Shown: piece after piece, positions 1-9,720 of the stretch
How positions within the stretch are numbered: position 1 is the stretch's first letter
Layout: every line of letters starts with the position of its first letter
NCBI GenBank assembly: GCA_002077045.2
Contig: KZ111155.1
Location: 600,230-664,229 of the forward strand
Direction of reading: 5' to 3'
DNA from: Rachicladosporium sp. CCFEE 5018
Lineage: Eukaryota > Ascomycota > Dothideomycetes > Cladosporiales > Cladosporiaceae
DNA: 64,000 nucleotides
Notes under the pieces: model-generated
What the model was told of the DNA's origin: nothing
The model's database searches: none
What the model saw: only the letters and a program-made list of their open reading frames with translations
Translations under genes and position numbers: made by a program

Positions 1-246
1 GACGGGGGTACGTGTTAAGGTACTGTAGCTCCTGCAAGTCCGATGAATGCAGGTGCAGTCGTTAGCGTGGGGTTGATCGAAGTCCCGGCGGCTTTGAGGT
101 TCGTCCGCTCCATACAAACCACAAAACAGTGCATGTGGCGCATCTCGATCGCATATGTAACCTCGAAATCACAACTTTAAACATTCCACACTCACCTACT
201 GATCAATACCTCACTGCTTCCTCCCTACTCCTCACTCATCGCCAAA
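1..246. other. Left flank and 5' region of the dehydrogenase gene
   Basis: No coding signal is supported here. The stretch just before the start at 247 is C/T-rich and A-rich, as is common for fungal 5' leaders. Confidence 0.4.
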
Positions 247-1404
247 ATGCCCAACCTCTTCTACTCCCAGTTCTTTGTCACGCCAAAACTCCCCAAGAAA
301 GATTTGAGCGGCCAGACAATCATTGTCACAGGCGCAAATGTCGGACTCGGTTTCGAAGCTGCGAAGCACTTCGCCAACATGCGCGCCGAGAGGGTGATTC
401 TTGCATGTCGCGATCAGCAGAAGGGAAATGTCGCCGCGGATCAGATTCGGCAGTCCTCTCTGCTAGCAGCGAAGACACACCTCGAGGTCTGGTCTCTCGA
501 TCTCTCCAGCTACGCATCGATCGAAGCATTCGGCAAGAAAGTCAACACCCTTACCCGTCTCGATGCCGTCGTCGCAAACGCCGGTATTCTGACCAAGCAA
601 TTCAAGCTCATGGAGGGCAATGAGAGCACCATCACTGTCAATGTTATCAGCACGATCCTCATGGGAATGCTGGTTCTGCCAAAGCTCCGCGAGAGCGCAA
701 AGGCCAACAAGAAGGACGGCGTCTTGACCTTTGTTGGATCTGAGGTGTACACCATGGCCAAGTTCACCGAGCAAAACTCCGACAAGCTTCTTGCTACCCT
801 CAATTCGCCTGAGAAGTCCAATATGGGCGATCGGTATGTTTCCGATCCGTTGTGATGCTCGCTGCAAGCTTCATGCTGACTGGTAGCACAGCTACAACGT
901 CTCCAAGCTGCTCCTCTTGTTCGCTGTCCGCGAGCTCGCGAAGCAGAACCCAATCAGCGACCAGAATCCGGTGTTGATCAGCGTACTCACACCCGGCTTC
1001 TGCAAGAGCTCCGTCTTTCGCGACACTGGCTTCGGCTCCAAGATGATGAACTTCATGGTATGTGGCAGCCTTCCCGCTCGCTCCTACTCGTATGCATGTG
1101 CTGACACTGCACACAGGCTATCATCATGGGTCGGGAGACCGAGGTCGGCTCGAGGACTTTGGTCGATGCCGCCGTGGGCAAGCATGGAAGGAACGAGCAT
1201 GGCGAGTTCCTTTGGGACAATAAGCCAGCACCGTAAGTCAATCCATCCTCCCATTCGGAGATGAAAATCACGATACTGATCCTTCTTCGTAGTCCTACCG
1301 GCTTCGTACCCAGCGAGAAGGGCCAGCGCATTCAGAAGAAGTTGTGGAGCGAGCTGAACGGCAAGCTCGAGGAGGCAGTTCCGGGCGTAACAGCCACGGC
1401 ATAG
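247..1404 (+). CDS. Short-chain dehydrogenase/reductase (SDR), four exons
   Basis: A 326-aa NAD(P)-dependent oxidoreductase of the classical/atypical SDR superfamily; the substrate is unknown. Exons are 247-833, 892-1057, 1117-1232 and 1293-1404, with introns of 58, 59 and 60 nt. Each intron has a GT...AG border and the joined frame is open to TAG at 1402. The Rossmann nucleotide-binding motif TGANVGLG is at residues 28-35, the NAG structural motif near 111-113, a serine in TFVGSE about 60 residues later, and the catalytic YNVSK at 197-201, spanning the first splice junction. Length and motif order resemble fungal retinol-dehydrogenase/TIC32-like SDRs. The ATG is preceded by CCAAA, a good fungal context. 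No signal peptide is visible, so it is probably cytosolic. The family is secure; the reaction is not known. Confidence 0.9.
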
Positions 1405-2237
1405 AAGGTCTGACAGAGAGTGGTACGATACTGGTAGCTTTTCATGGCGTTTGGTGCATAGAGTCTCTGGAACGGGCTCGGGGAAAGTGAATAGACATTA
1501 TACCTTGGCGCGGGACCTCTCACACCCCTCGACGGCAGCGACACGTTACCATGTACCGTTGATCTGCCTTGACCTCGATGTTGACTATAGCCTGTTACTT
1601 CCTGGCGCGATGCGACATGAACAATGATTGAGGACGTCGTTGATATGTTCGAAACAGTTACAGATGTCGCGCAACGAGGGTCTTGGCATTCTCGCGGGGT
1701 TTCACATCCCATTCAGTACGCGACAGGTGCGACTCGACCGAGTTCTCATTATCAAAGTCAGTATCGTAGTCAGTATCGTTCGTGGATCGAGAGTCTTGTG
1801 GCCGAGGCAGCCCAGGACTCGAGACGATGCGCAACTCGATCAGCCGAGGAAATCGCCCTGCTCACCTTGCGGACGCGTCTCGCTCTCTGCAAAGGCGGCC
1901 CAATTCGCCATTGTATACACATGTACTCTCTCTATTCGGAAAGATCTAAACCATGCACCCGCATGCGGACTCGTACTACTCAAGCGGTAATTGGACTACT
2001 GAAGACGGCGATCTATGGCATACTGACAAGACCTGTACCCCTAAATGGAATTGAGGCCATGTGAAGTCAACCTTCCTTTCTGCTTCAACCAAGGAACCTT
2101 CTGGGATCCATATTAAATGTGCAATACTCTCTCGTTATCTGGAAACTGTCACTTCCGAGTATCTAATGGAGACAAGACTCCATAGAACGCTCCCACACCC
2201 GCGCACATTTTGCTTGCGTACGACTGAGCACCACCAT
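1405..2237. other. Intergenic, no supported gene
   Basis: About 830 bases between the dehydrogenase and the DUF3237-like gene, both of whose 3' ends face it. Two overlapping plus-strand open frames near 1624-2064 lack recognisable domains and splice partners, so I treat this as 3' UTRs plus spacer. I see nothing else in it. Confidence 0.4.
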
Positions 2238-3072
2238 CTATTGCACCTCCGAGATCTTGAACTCCAACCCGAGGATCTTGTCACCGTAGACAATGTAGCG
2301 CTGCGAACCGACGTAGTTCACATCCTCTAGGAACTTGTACTTGCCAGGCGAAGTCTGGAAGGAGAGGTTGATTGCTAACAGATGGTCAGTAAGGTGCCAG
2401 ATCACATTCACCAGACCGAGAGGACGTACAGCCATAGCCCCAGTCGGAGCCGTTGAACGATGGGTCGCCAGTGAAGAGCTTCTTGGTGTCTGGTCCGGTG
2501 CCGTCAACTGTGCCGGTGTACTCGAAGTAGATATTAGCGTTGTCGTCAGTCCTGCGATTCCGGATTAGAGACTGCTTCATAACCTGATCCCCCGGTTCTG
2601 CCCTGTTCTGCGGACTTACACAGCGATGCCATTGTACTGGAGCTTCGCAGTCGCGAAACTGGGTTGAAGGTGCACGTTTGCTGCGCCGAACGCGATGGTT
2701 GCGTTGACCTTGTTCTCGCCGTAGCCTGGCTCGCTGACTAGGTAGCTACCTTCGGAAAAGCTGGGGGAGTACTCGAAGTAGTGTCCTGTCTTTCGTTAGG
2801 TCGGTCTCGGCACTCAGCTCAGTTCAAGCACGCACCCTCGTTGTTCGGTCCCAATCGGTAGTTCTCGCCAAAGGGAGTGAACGGGATCTGCGCACAGCTC
2901 TTAGCAAGTTGCCCAGTTTGCGAACTATCACAACAGATAATACCATCAAGTGGAACGCAGGGGTCAATTTCGCAGTGCCCGCTGTGCTGGAAAGCGTATC
3001 GACTATTGGCGAAGGGAATGCATTGGTCTTTGAGGCGAGCAAAAGCTGGCTGGCGATCCACGGAACGTACAT
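2238..3072 (-). CDS. DUF3237-like small protein, five exons
   Basis: A 201-aa protein assembled from exons 3072-2944, 2887-2836, 2785-2620, 2551-2430 and 2374-2238. The four introns are 50-68 nt with standard borders, and splice phases agree at every junction. The order of conserved stretches (PFTPFGENYRLGPNNEG, QYNGIAVTDD, IYFEYTG, SPGKYKFLEDVNYVGSQRY, ending in KISEVQ) resembles the DUF3237 beta-barrel fold, where a late F/YVGSGR-like segment and a terminal YEV/SEV are typical. That assignment is by recollection of the family and is moderate. DUF3237 proteins have no established reaction. The N-terminus (residues 1-43) is weakly hydrophobic and is not a convincing signal peptide. An alternative single-exon reading from about 3061 is less likely, because it gives a Cys-rich segment with no family resemblance. 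Confidence 0.7.
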
Positions 3073-3729
3073 AATGGCGAGTGTTGGACGTTGGGATTTG
3101 TGTGTCGAGGGGACTTGTGGAATACTGTTGACTGCAGTGGCTTGAGACACAGCACCTATATGCACACTTACTACGCAGGGTACAGCTTCGCGGAGCGTTT
3201 CAGTATCCGACGGAGACGCCAGTGGACGATCATGGCACCCAAATGGCCCGACGGCATTGACACGCAAAGCTTACGACAACATGCCAATCCTCGCAACTGC
3301 GGTGCAAAATGTCCACGCTTGCGGAAGTTGCAATTGATGTTCCTGCATCTCTGGACGGGGTTCCGTGATTTCTTGGCACTTTTCGGCTGACTCGTTTCGA
3401 CTTCACGAATATCCCACGCGAGACTTCCATGCAGGCGCAATCACCGATCAAGACCCGCTCCGTCGGTCATGACTATTAGCGTGGACACAGATTGCTCGTC
3501 ATACACTGGGCTCATCGCGCGGTCTACCGTGCCAGCGCAGGATTGTCGCCACCTCGAGCACCGCTCACGACGTCAGCCTCCAATCATGCACGGCTCGCTG
3601 CTCGCTAGTTCACATCGCCGCTGGTGTAGTCCGGTGACGGTATATGTCGTGTCGAGACGCACGCGTGTCTGGGCAGTCTTGTAGGTGAAGCTCATTTCTC
3701 CCTTTCGTGACTTTCCTGCAGATAACAGC
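3073..3729. other. Divergent intergenic region between DUF3237-like gene and flavin oxidase
   Basis: The two flanking genes diverge from this 657-base spacer, so it should contain both promoters. Open frames here on both strands overlap one another and have no domain support. I see no clear TATA box or RNA gene. Confidence 0.4.
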
Positions 3730-5447
3730 ATGTTGTCACTACAGACGGTGGCCTCTGGCCTTCTCGTCGCATCTCTCTGCGTGCCTGTTGCTGCTGCACC
3801 GCCTTTCTTCAATCCATTCGTGCGACACAACCTCGCTGCGACGCTTGGCCCACAGCTGTCATCTGGAGCGGCTCTGTACACCAAGTCTGATAGTGATTTC
3901 GCCAAGCACGATGAGCGATGGACGCAGTGGAACGCTCCTACATTTTCTGCTGTCGTCGAGCCGGCATCTGAGAAGGATATTGTCGCGACGGTGCGTGCAT
4001 CTCATCCCTTGACCGACCAGACGGATACTGACGATATCAGATACAATACGCAACCAGCAACAGCATCCCGTTCTTCGCGCAAGGTGGTGGACATGGCTAC
4101 AGTGGCACCTTGGGCATCATTCAAAACGCGATCATGATCAAGCTGCAGACCAACTTCGGTTCGGCCTTGTACAACGCGCACGACAAGTCCGTCAGCGTGG
4201 GAGGAGGTGCGAAGTACTCCGTTCTTGCCGAGGCCGCATATGCCGCTGGCCGCGAACTCAGTAAGTGCCATTGTCGGCCATAAACAGTCGTACGCTCCAG
4301 TACTGACGACCTGTAGCTGTCGGATCCTGCCCCTGCGTTGGCGCCGTCGGCGGTGCACTCTCCGGTGGACACGGCCGCCTTCAGGGCAAGCACGGCCTCG
4401 GTCTGGACGCGCTCAAGAGCATGCGCGTCGTCCTTGCCAACGGCACAGCTCTCGATGTCTCCGCTGAGAAGAACGTCGATCTCTGGTGGGGCATGCGCGG
4501 TGCTGGTCAGAATTATGGTGTCGTCGTCTCAGCAACTTTCAACACCTTTCCCGAGACCCCAGGCGCCATGCACTACGATGGCGAGCTCATCCTTGACGGC
4601 ACGCAGCTCGAAGAAGTCTTTGAGATCCTGAACGAGATGGTGCCTACATGGCCCGCTGGTCTTGCGTTCGATGTGCTATTTGCTGCATTCCCAGGCTCGC
4701 TGAATGTAAGCTTGCCACTTGCCCGGTGTCCGAGATTCTTCACTGACATCCACACAGCCCGTCATAGTTCTCAGCATGATCTACGCCGGCCCCAAGCGCG
4801 AAGCAGCAAAATACACCCACCGCTTCGCCGCCCTCAAGGGCTCCCTCATGTTCAGCGAGAACATGTACACCTGGGCAGACCTCCCCTTTAAGGCTGCGGG
4901 CGGCAGCATCGCAGCTTCATGCGGAACCACCAAGCTCCGCTCAACGTACTCGAACAACGTCCGCACCTTCGATCCCAAGATCCAGAGAGATGCATGGAAC
5001 AAGTACGGCGAGTTCCTGCAAGCCTACCCAAACGCCAACGGCACCGGCGTCCTATGGGAGATTTTCGGCACCCAGCGCGTAACCGAAATCCCCGCCAACG
5101 CCTCCTCCTACGCCTTCCGCGACCGCGTCACCATGATCGGCTTGCTGCAATTCGACTACACCGACCCGTCTATCCTGCCTGGTATCGAGGCCTACGGCAA
5201 GGCGTGGAGACAGCAGAGTATTGAGAACTCGGGCTGGGACGACGATAAGCTTTACGTTTATCCTAATTATGCGAGAGGTGATGAGCCGCTGGATAGTCTG
5301 TTCGGGTATGAGCATTGGAGGATTGAGAAGTTGAGGATGCTGAAGAAGGAGTATGATCCTACGGATGCGTTTAGGGGGTATCATGATGTGTGGAGTCATC
5401 CGGGGAAGGACCATCATGGTCACAATGAACGAGGCGATCTGAAGTGA
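3730..5447 (+). CDS. Secreted FAD-dependent oxidase, berberine-bridge-enzyme type
   Basis: A 519-aa protein from exons 3730-3990, 4041-4260, 4317-4705 and 4758-5447 (introns 50, 56 and 52 nt). The start at 3730 is preferred over an in-frame upstream ATG at 3685 because it begins a clear signal peptide with a hydrophobic core ending VPVAAA. A FAD_binding_4 (PCMH-type) domain follows. GGGHGYSG supplies the likely 8-alpha-histidyl FAD ligand (His105), and GSCPCVGAVGG supplies a Cys (about 165) at the position used for 6-S-cysteinyl attachment in bicovalent BBE-like oxidases. The C-terminal BBE domain ends with a YPNYARGDE motif and KKEYDPTDAF. Such fungal enzymes oxidise sugars, alcohols or secondary metabolites with O2, releasing H2O2; the substrate cannot be told. 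The extreme C-terminus is His/Gly-rich. No polyketide or peptide synthetase lies nearby, so cluster membership is not supported. Confidence 0.92.
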
Positions 5448-5726
5448 GTTGGAATCGAGCTGGATGCTGCTGCCAGTTGGTATGAGAGACGTTGCCGGCT
5501 GACGTGGGAGGTAGGCGGACTTGAACCATAGACGGCATGTCTTCTATAGTCAGACTGTCTGTAATAGTAGAAGTGTCCTAGTGAATAGGTTCAGGCAGTG
5601 ATCGAGGATATGACCAGCTATAGATCAAATCATTGTTGCTAGCATGTTATTACATTAGTGTGCTACCGTCTCTCATCTACTTCTTTCGCCTGCCTTCATC
5701 GCCAAGGGTATATGTACACGACTCCC
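5448..5726. other. Convergent 3' spacer
   Basis: A short region between two converging genes. It is AT-richer than its neighbours, as expected for 3' UTRs. No gene is seen. Confidence 0.4.
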
Positions 5727-6560
5727 TCACGTCGACTTCCGTGCAGCCTGGATATGCCACTCTATAACCTTCTCGAATACTTTCTTCCCACCCGTCTCGA
5801 TCACATCTCCATGACATGGGATGATCCTATCGAAGTTCCAGCTCGCGATTCGCGTGACTGCAGGGTTGAAGCTCTTCTTGTCCTGAGCGATGCCATACCA
5901 GATCAGCCTCCTCTGACTCAGCGCCTCGCCTCGAGGGTTGTTGAGCCACACGAATAGTCTCGTCAAGAGGCCGCCGGTAGGTGAGAGTCCGGACTTGCTC
6001 ATCTGTTCCGTGGCGGGCAAGTTGAAGAGGAGATCGGCCTCGATCAAAGTGCCTGATTTGCGGTGGTTGACTACGACTTCTTTGTTCCCATGTCCGTGCA
6101 CGTACTCCAGATCGAAGTCTGCGTCGAACTCGGCGTCTACCGTCAAAGTCTTTGCATCCGCATCCTTGGCCTTGAGCAGCACCCACTTGTCCTGCGCGAT
6201 ATTGCCATACCCCTGCTTATCCCTCAACCCCGGCAAAGTCTCCGGCCCCACCACCTTAGCATCCGGATACGCCTTATGCCACTCCTCGAGAAAAATGTGG
6301 TGCTCGGCGTCTAGCGCAACGAGGTACTTTGCAGGTCCAAGTGCGCGCATCTCCTCCTTGACGGTGGGTGTAAGGGCTACTGGCGAGAAGACTGCGGTAT
6401 TGCCGGATTGCAGGCGCACCGCTGTGCCGCGGCCGCCTATTGCTATGCGGCCGAAGCGGAGGAATGGTGTGCTGAAGGTTTTGATGTCGGGTGTGACGCT
6501 GCGAATGACCATCACCTTCTCAGGATCGCTCGGGATGAGCTTGCGCGCGTTAGACGCCAT
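5727..6560 (-). CDS. DUF4336 domain protein (metallo-hydrolase-like)
   Basis: A 277-aa single-exon protein. Segments such as VMVIRSVTPDIKTFSTPF, RGTAVRLQSG, LGPAKYLVALDAEHHIFLEEW and the late RIIPCHGDVIETGG match the layout of the DUF4336 family, which is distantly related to metallo-beta-lactamase-fold hydrolases. The classic HxHxDH motif is not evident. Candidate metal ligands are the His pair in DAEHH and the His in PCHGD. No signal peptide or membrane segment is visible, so it is probably cytosolic. Family members are common in fungi and bacteria and have no defined substrate. The ATG at 6560 is the first in frame. It runs convergently to the upstream flavin oxidase. Confidence 0.82.
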   Translation of the reverse strand: MASNARKLIPSDPEKVMVIRSVTPDIKTFSTPFLRFGRIAIGGRGTAVRLQSGNTAVFSPVALTPTVKEEMRALGPAKYLVALDAEHHIFLEEWHKAYPDAKVVGPETLPGLRDKQGYGNIAQDKWVLLKAKDADAKTLTVDAEFDADFDLEYVHGHGNKEVVVNHRKSGTLIEADLLFNLPATEQMSKSGLSPTGGLLTRLFVWLNNPRGEALSQRRLIWYGIAQDKKSFNPAVTRIASWNFDRIIPCHGDVIETGGKKVFEKVIEWHIQAARKST

Positions 6561-6983
6561 GATCGGGTCGAACGGGACAGTATCGTGGAAGCTGTTGGGT
6601 GATATTGCAAGTCACCACCGGACCTAGAGTTCGATAGTGTTGCCGCCGGGCCTCGAGGAAGACCGCGCAGTGTTCTTGTACGTACTGCGACACGGCCAGT
6701 GGTCGAACAACTCAAATCACCAGTTGCAATGGCGTGATGTTGACTCAGCGGACCTCGGATCTGCTGACAGCCGGCGCGATCTTGATAGACAAGTGTGAGA
6801 AGAATGAGAAGTCGAATGCGAGGGCGATACGACAGTGGTATGATGTCGTATATTAATTTGTATTTGTAGCAGGCGCGAATGTCACTCCATGCCAGAGCTG
6901 TCACTGCCACTCGGCATGGTCGGCTGCGACGTCATCAGCATCGGCGTTCGCATCGGTAATGGCCGACATTTTGCATTGCAGCC
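6561..6983. other. Intergenic, promoter of DUF4336 gene and 3' end of its upstream neighbour
   Basis: About 420 bases between two minus-strand genes. No RNA gene or conserved reading frame was recognised. Confidence 0.4.
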
Positions 6984-7865
6984 TCACGGCACCCCGTTTG
7001 ATGGGTGTAAGTCCTCCATATACCCATTACTCGAAGTCATGAGGTTGTAGAGCCTGAGCAGCCCGTTGACTGACACGCGGCCGACACCACGATACGAGCT
7101 GCGTGATCTCTGTGGTCTCTCCCACCTGATCTCAATCGCCTTGATGGTTTTGCTTTCGAATCCCGCGAAGTCTCGCTTCGAGCCCTTGTGCAGTCTCAGA
7201 TCGCTCAGCATATCTACTGCAGGCTCGTCGAGCACTAGACAAATGAGGTTGCGAGCAGGTGGTGGGATCACGGTTTCATCGTCCGTCAGATTCAAACCTC
7301 TTATGATTGCACGAAATTCAGCGCGGACTCGGTCATCAGACGCGTCCACCAGAGTGCTTTGATCGTCTATAAGATCCAATTGGAATCGCTTAATCGCTTC
7401 GTCGGCAAAAACCGGCAACGTGTACTCGACATTGATTGTGTGAGTCTGCACCTCGCATAGATTCTCCAGTGCTCGCGTCAGCTTCTCTCGCGTAACAGGC
7501 GTGTAAGAAGTGAGAAACACGTAGTAACCCCAGGTCGGGTTCGGCGTGATCTGCTCATCTTCGCGCCACCTTACTGTCTCACCGTCATGAATATGCTTCA
7601 AGAGACGCCGCACATTGTCCGAGTTGGAGTGATATGCCGCTCCAAATGATGCGTATGGTCCAGATGCATCGAATGTGGTGGGATCAGCAGCCGCTTCCAG
7701 CTCGTGGATAGGCCGCATGGAGTCGCGGGTGTCAGCTGCTGCTCCTAGACCGAAGGCTTGTGGATGTACTGTCCGTCTGCTGGGAACAGGTCGCGAGGCG
7801 AGAGTTGGGTCCAGTGGAGTGACTGGTCTCAGCGATGGAGCCCCGATAGCTCCTCTGCCTGTCAT
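6984..7865 (-). CDS. Uncharacterised fungal protein, single exon
   Basis: A 293-aa protein with an ATG at 7865. The first 60 or so residues are Pro/Ser/Arg-rich and probably disordered. The remainder looks globular, with alternating hydrophobic and charged blocks, for example WGYYVFLTSYTPVTREKL, EFRAIIRGLNLTDDE and ARNLICLVLDEPAVDML, and a basic stretch near FESKTIKAIEIRWERPQR. No catalytic motif, signal peptide, membrane helix or coiled coil is apparent. I do not recognise the family. The long uninterrupted frame and the protein-like residue pattern support a real gene, and similar single-exon proteins of about 300 aa are expanded in Dothideomycetes. It is followed 423 bases downstream by the DUF4336 gene in the same orientation; no functional link is implied. 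Confidence 0.6.
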   Translation of the reverse strand: MTGRGAIGAPSLRPVTPLDPTLASRPVPSRRTVHPQAFGLGAAADTRDSMRPIHELEAAADPTTFDASGPYASFGAAYHSNSDNVRRLLKHIHDGETVRWREDEQITPNPTWGYYVFLTSYTPVTREKLTRALENLCEVQTHTINVEYTLPVFADEAIKRFQLDLIDDQSTLVDASDDRVRAEFRAIIRGLNLTDDETVIPPPARNLICLVLDEPAVDMLSDLRLHKGSKRDFAGFESKTIKAIEIRWERPQRSRSSYRGVGRVSVNGLLRLYNLMTSSNGYMEDLHPSNGVP

Positions 7866-8278
7866 CGTGGCGCTGCTAGGTGAACTTATCTGGAGACCTG
7901 TGTTACGCAGCTGCTATCGGAGTGTGAGCCAGATCCTCCAGCTGAGTCAAGATCAAGTCAGTTCCGTGCTCGGACCCAAATGACAGCGGAGCAATGTGTT
8001 AGGGAATCTAAAGAAGGGCCGGAAGCTTCGAGGTCTTGGCAGATCCGAGGTCTGGAACAACTCGAACTCACTCTCACCACATGGCGTACGTCTTGCGCAT
8101 ATCACTGACTAACAGCAAGAGGCTCGAAACAGGGTTCGCCGAATTCTGTACGACAGTTCTGTGCGAAAGTCAGTGGCTTGGATTACCTCGCCGCCTAGTG
8201 CAGGCACGTGTAAGCACAGGAATCCTACGCAGTCCCGCAAGCCTTATATGTGTGGATTCTGGGCCGGATCTCATCGTA
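7866..8278. other. Intergenic upstream of tRNA-like element
   Basis: About 410 bases with no supported gene. A short plus-strand frame at 8036-8293 has no recognisable features. Confidence 0.35.
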
Positions 8279-8441
8279 GCCGATCTGGTGTAACGGTATG
8301 ACACCGCTCACATATAGTGTCTTACGATCCCGACAGGTGCGGAGGAGGACATCACGCCGGCTGAACAAGTCGTTGATCCGGCAGAGATGTTGTGGTCTTG
8401 CGTGTGAAGCGGAGGTTCTCAGTTCGATTCTGAGGCTCGGC
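8279..8441 (+). tRNA. tRNA-like element, probable tRNA pseudogene split by about 85 nt
   Basis: The 3' half (8408-8441) is a near-perfect tRNA half: anticodon-stem strand AGCGG, five-base variable loop AGGTT, a 5-bp T stem CTCAG/CTGAG around the canonical loop TTCGATT, and acceptor strand GCTCGGC. It is followed by a TTTT at 8447-8450 that would serve as a Pol III terminator. The 5' half (8279-8303) offers GCCGATC, which pairs 6 of 7 with that acceptor strand, a D arm TGGTGTAACGGTATGAC with the usual GG, and CCGCT complementary to AGCGG. The halves would be separated by an unusually long intron. The anticodon loop then begins CA rather than the required pyrimidine-U33, so a functional tRNA is doubtful. 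A second, weaker D-arm/T-loop-like stretch lies at about 8487-8522. Confidence 0.35.
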
Positions 8442-8542
8442 GATTCTTTTGGCAGGTAGGCGATCCCTCGATCTTCGACTCGAGTGCTTCAGCGGTATAT
8501 TGCAGTATCTGAATTCGATTCCGAGGGTACCCGTCCTGTAGA

Positions 8543-9298
8543 TCATGGTACCATCACGTCCCAGACCGTTCGCTCGACGTGTTTTGCACCACCTAAGACT
8601 CGCTTGCTCTGTTCTGTCTCCGGCGCAAGTGGACCATGCTGCAGAGCGTAGTTTAGCAGCTCCTTCGAAGATGTGTACTCGTGCAGCGCCAGATGGCTGG
8701 GCGGCAAATGCCGCCCTAGACTTCTAGATGGCCGCAATAGCTTGTAGCGCGAAGTCCGCAGATAGATAGGAACTTTCGCAAGTAGCTCGAGATGCTCGTC
8801 ACGATACCAGTGATCTAGCTCATCATCACCACCTTCAGCTGGCTCGATGGCGACAGCTACGATACATAGTCCGCGGAGTCCATGGGATCGTTTCGGCTCG
8901 AATCTGTGCGTAAGCTGATATAGGCTGACTGCTGATCGCGCATCTGACGCTGCTGTCGGCTCCGCTAGCGAGATAAGGCCAGAGGCATAGACATCCCCAA
9001 ACAAAAGAACCGTCACATTCTTCTCAGCGTTGAAGGACCCGTAGCTTGCAGGGCTGCCCGCGAAGCGCGTGCTCGGACTCGTGTTCCTCAGCTGCCACAG
9101 AGGATTGGCAACGTCATCGGATGGATGGCCGAAGCCGGCTGCATATCCTCTCCAGTCGAAGTCGCAGTAATCTTCGCTGTCAGGGTCTGTCGGGATCCAT
9201 GCGATTGTTTCGGCTTTGGGTTGCGGCACGGTGATGTTGGCGATGTATTGCTTAATGTCTCGAATGCTTTGCCGCAGGCTGAGCTTCGGCGGCGGCAT
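8543..9298 (-). CDS. EthD-like dimeric alpha/beta-barrel protein
   Basis: A 251-aa single-exon protein starting at the ATG at 9298; the preceding in-frame TTG is not needed. The second half contains LDHWYRDEHLELLAKVP and YLRTSRYKLL, the signature arrangement (D-x-W-Y-x-x-E-H, then K-V-P, then R-R/S-Y) of fungal EthD-like ferredoxin-fold domains. These domains dimerise as alpha/beta barrels and are often found in proteins acting on aromatic or polyketide-like compounds. The first half does not resemble the duplicated EthD domain seen in longer relatives and carries an unusual DSEDYCDFDWRGYAAGFGHP segment. No targeting signal is visible. The function is unknown. It could be a diverged member whose N-terminal barrel has been replaced. 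Confidence 0.65.
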   Translation of the reverse strand: MPPPKLSLRQSIRDIKQYIANITVPQPKAETIAWIPTDPDSEDYCDFDWRGYAAGFGHPSDDVANPLWQLRNTSPSTRFAGSPASYGSFNAEKNVTVLLFGDVYASGLISLAEPTAASDARSAVSLYQLTHRFEPKRSHGLRGLCIVAVAIEPAEGGDDELDHWYRDEHLELLAKVPIYLRTSRYKLLRPSRSLGRHLPPSHLALHEYTSSKELLNYALQHGPLAPETEQSKRVLGGAKHVERTVWDVMVP

Positions 9299-9720
9299 CA
9301 AGTCTTGCAGCCGCGATGAGCCAATGCGCTAAGCGAGGTTTTCAGGGAGAAAATTTGATTAGGTCTCGTGCGTGAAAGCGCTGGACATGCTTCAGGACGG
9401 TATCAAAAGGGCAGCGTGATTCCAGCCTGGTCTTCCGTTCCATGTGCACGAAGATGAAACTCTTGTCTATTCTATGAGATAGGAGGAACGCAGGAGAGAA
9501 GCACTTACGTATCATCGTCCGCCGTCGTATGTGCACTTCGAGATAGGAAGGCATCTCGAAGTACACAGCCTTTTAGTTTCTTTGGAAGTGAAGTCTCGCT
9601 AAGCTTCAACGAAGACACATGAGTCATGTGTCCTTCGCTCAAGGCGAACTTCTTTACTACCCTACCGAAAGATATATGTAGAGAGCAGGTCTTCTGATCT
9701 GCACACCACACATCGCAATC
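9299..9720. other. Divergent promoter region, EthD-like gene / BRR2
   Basis: About 420 bases separating two diverging genes. It should hold both promoters. No conserved element or small gene is recognised. Confidence 0.4.

Noticed and set aside
1624..2064. Plus-strand open frame of about 146 codons
   Set aside because: It overlaps another frame of similar length, has no domain, signal or splice partner, and lies where two 3' UTRs meet.
247..5447. Dehydrogenase plus flavin oxidase as a secondary-metabolite cluster
   Set aside because: No polyketide synthase, peptide synthetase, terpene cyclase, transporter or regulator lies nearby, and the neighbouring genes are unrelated.
5938..6627. Plus-strand frame of 229 codons
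   Set aside because: It is antisense to the DUF4336 gene, whose own frame has clear family segments.
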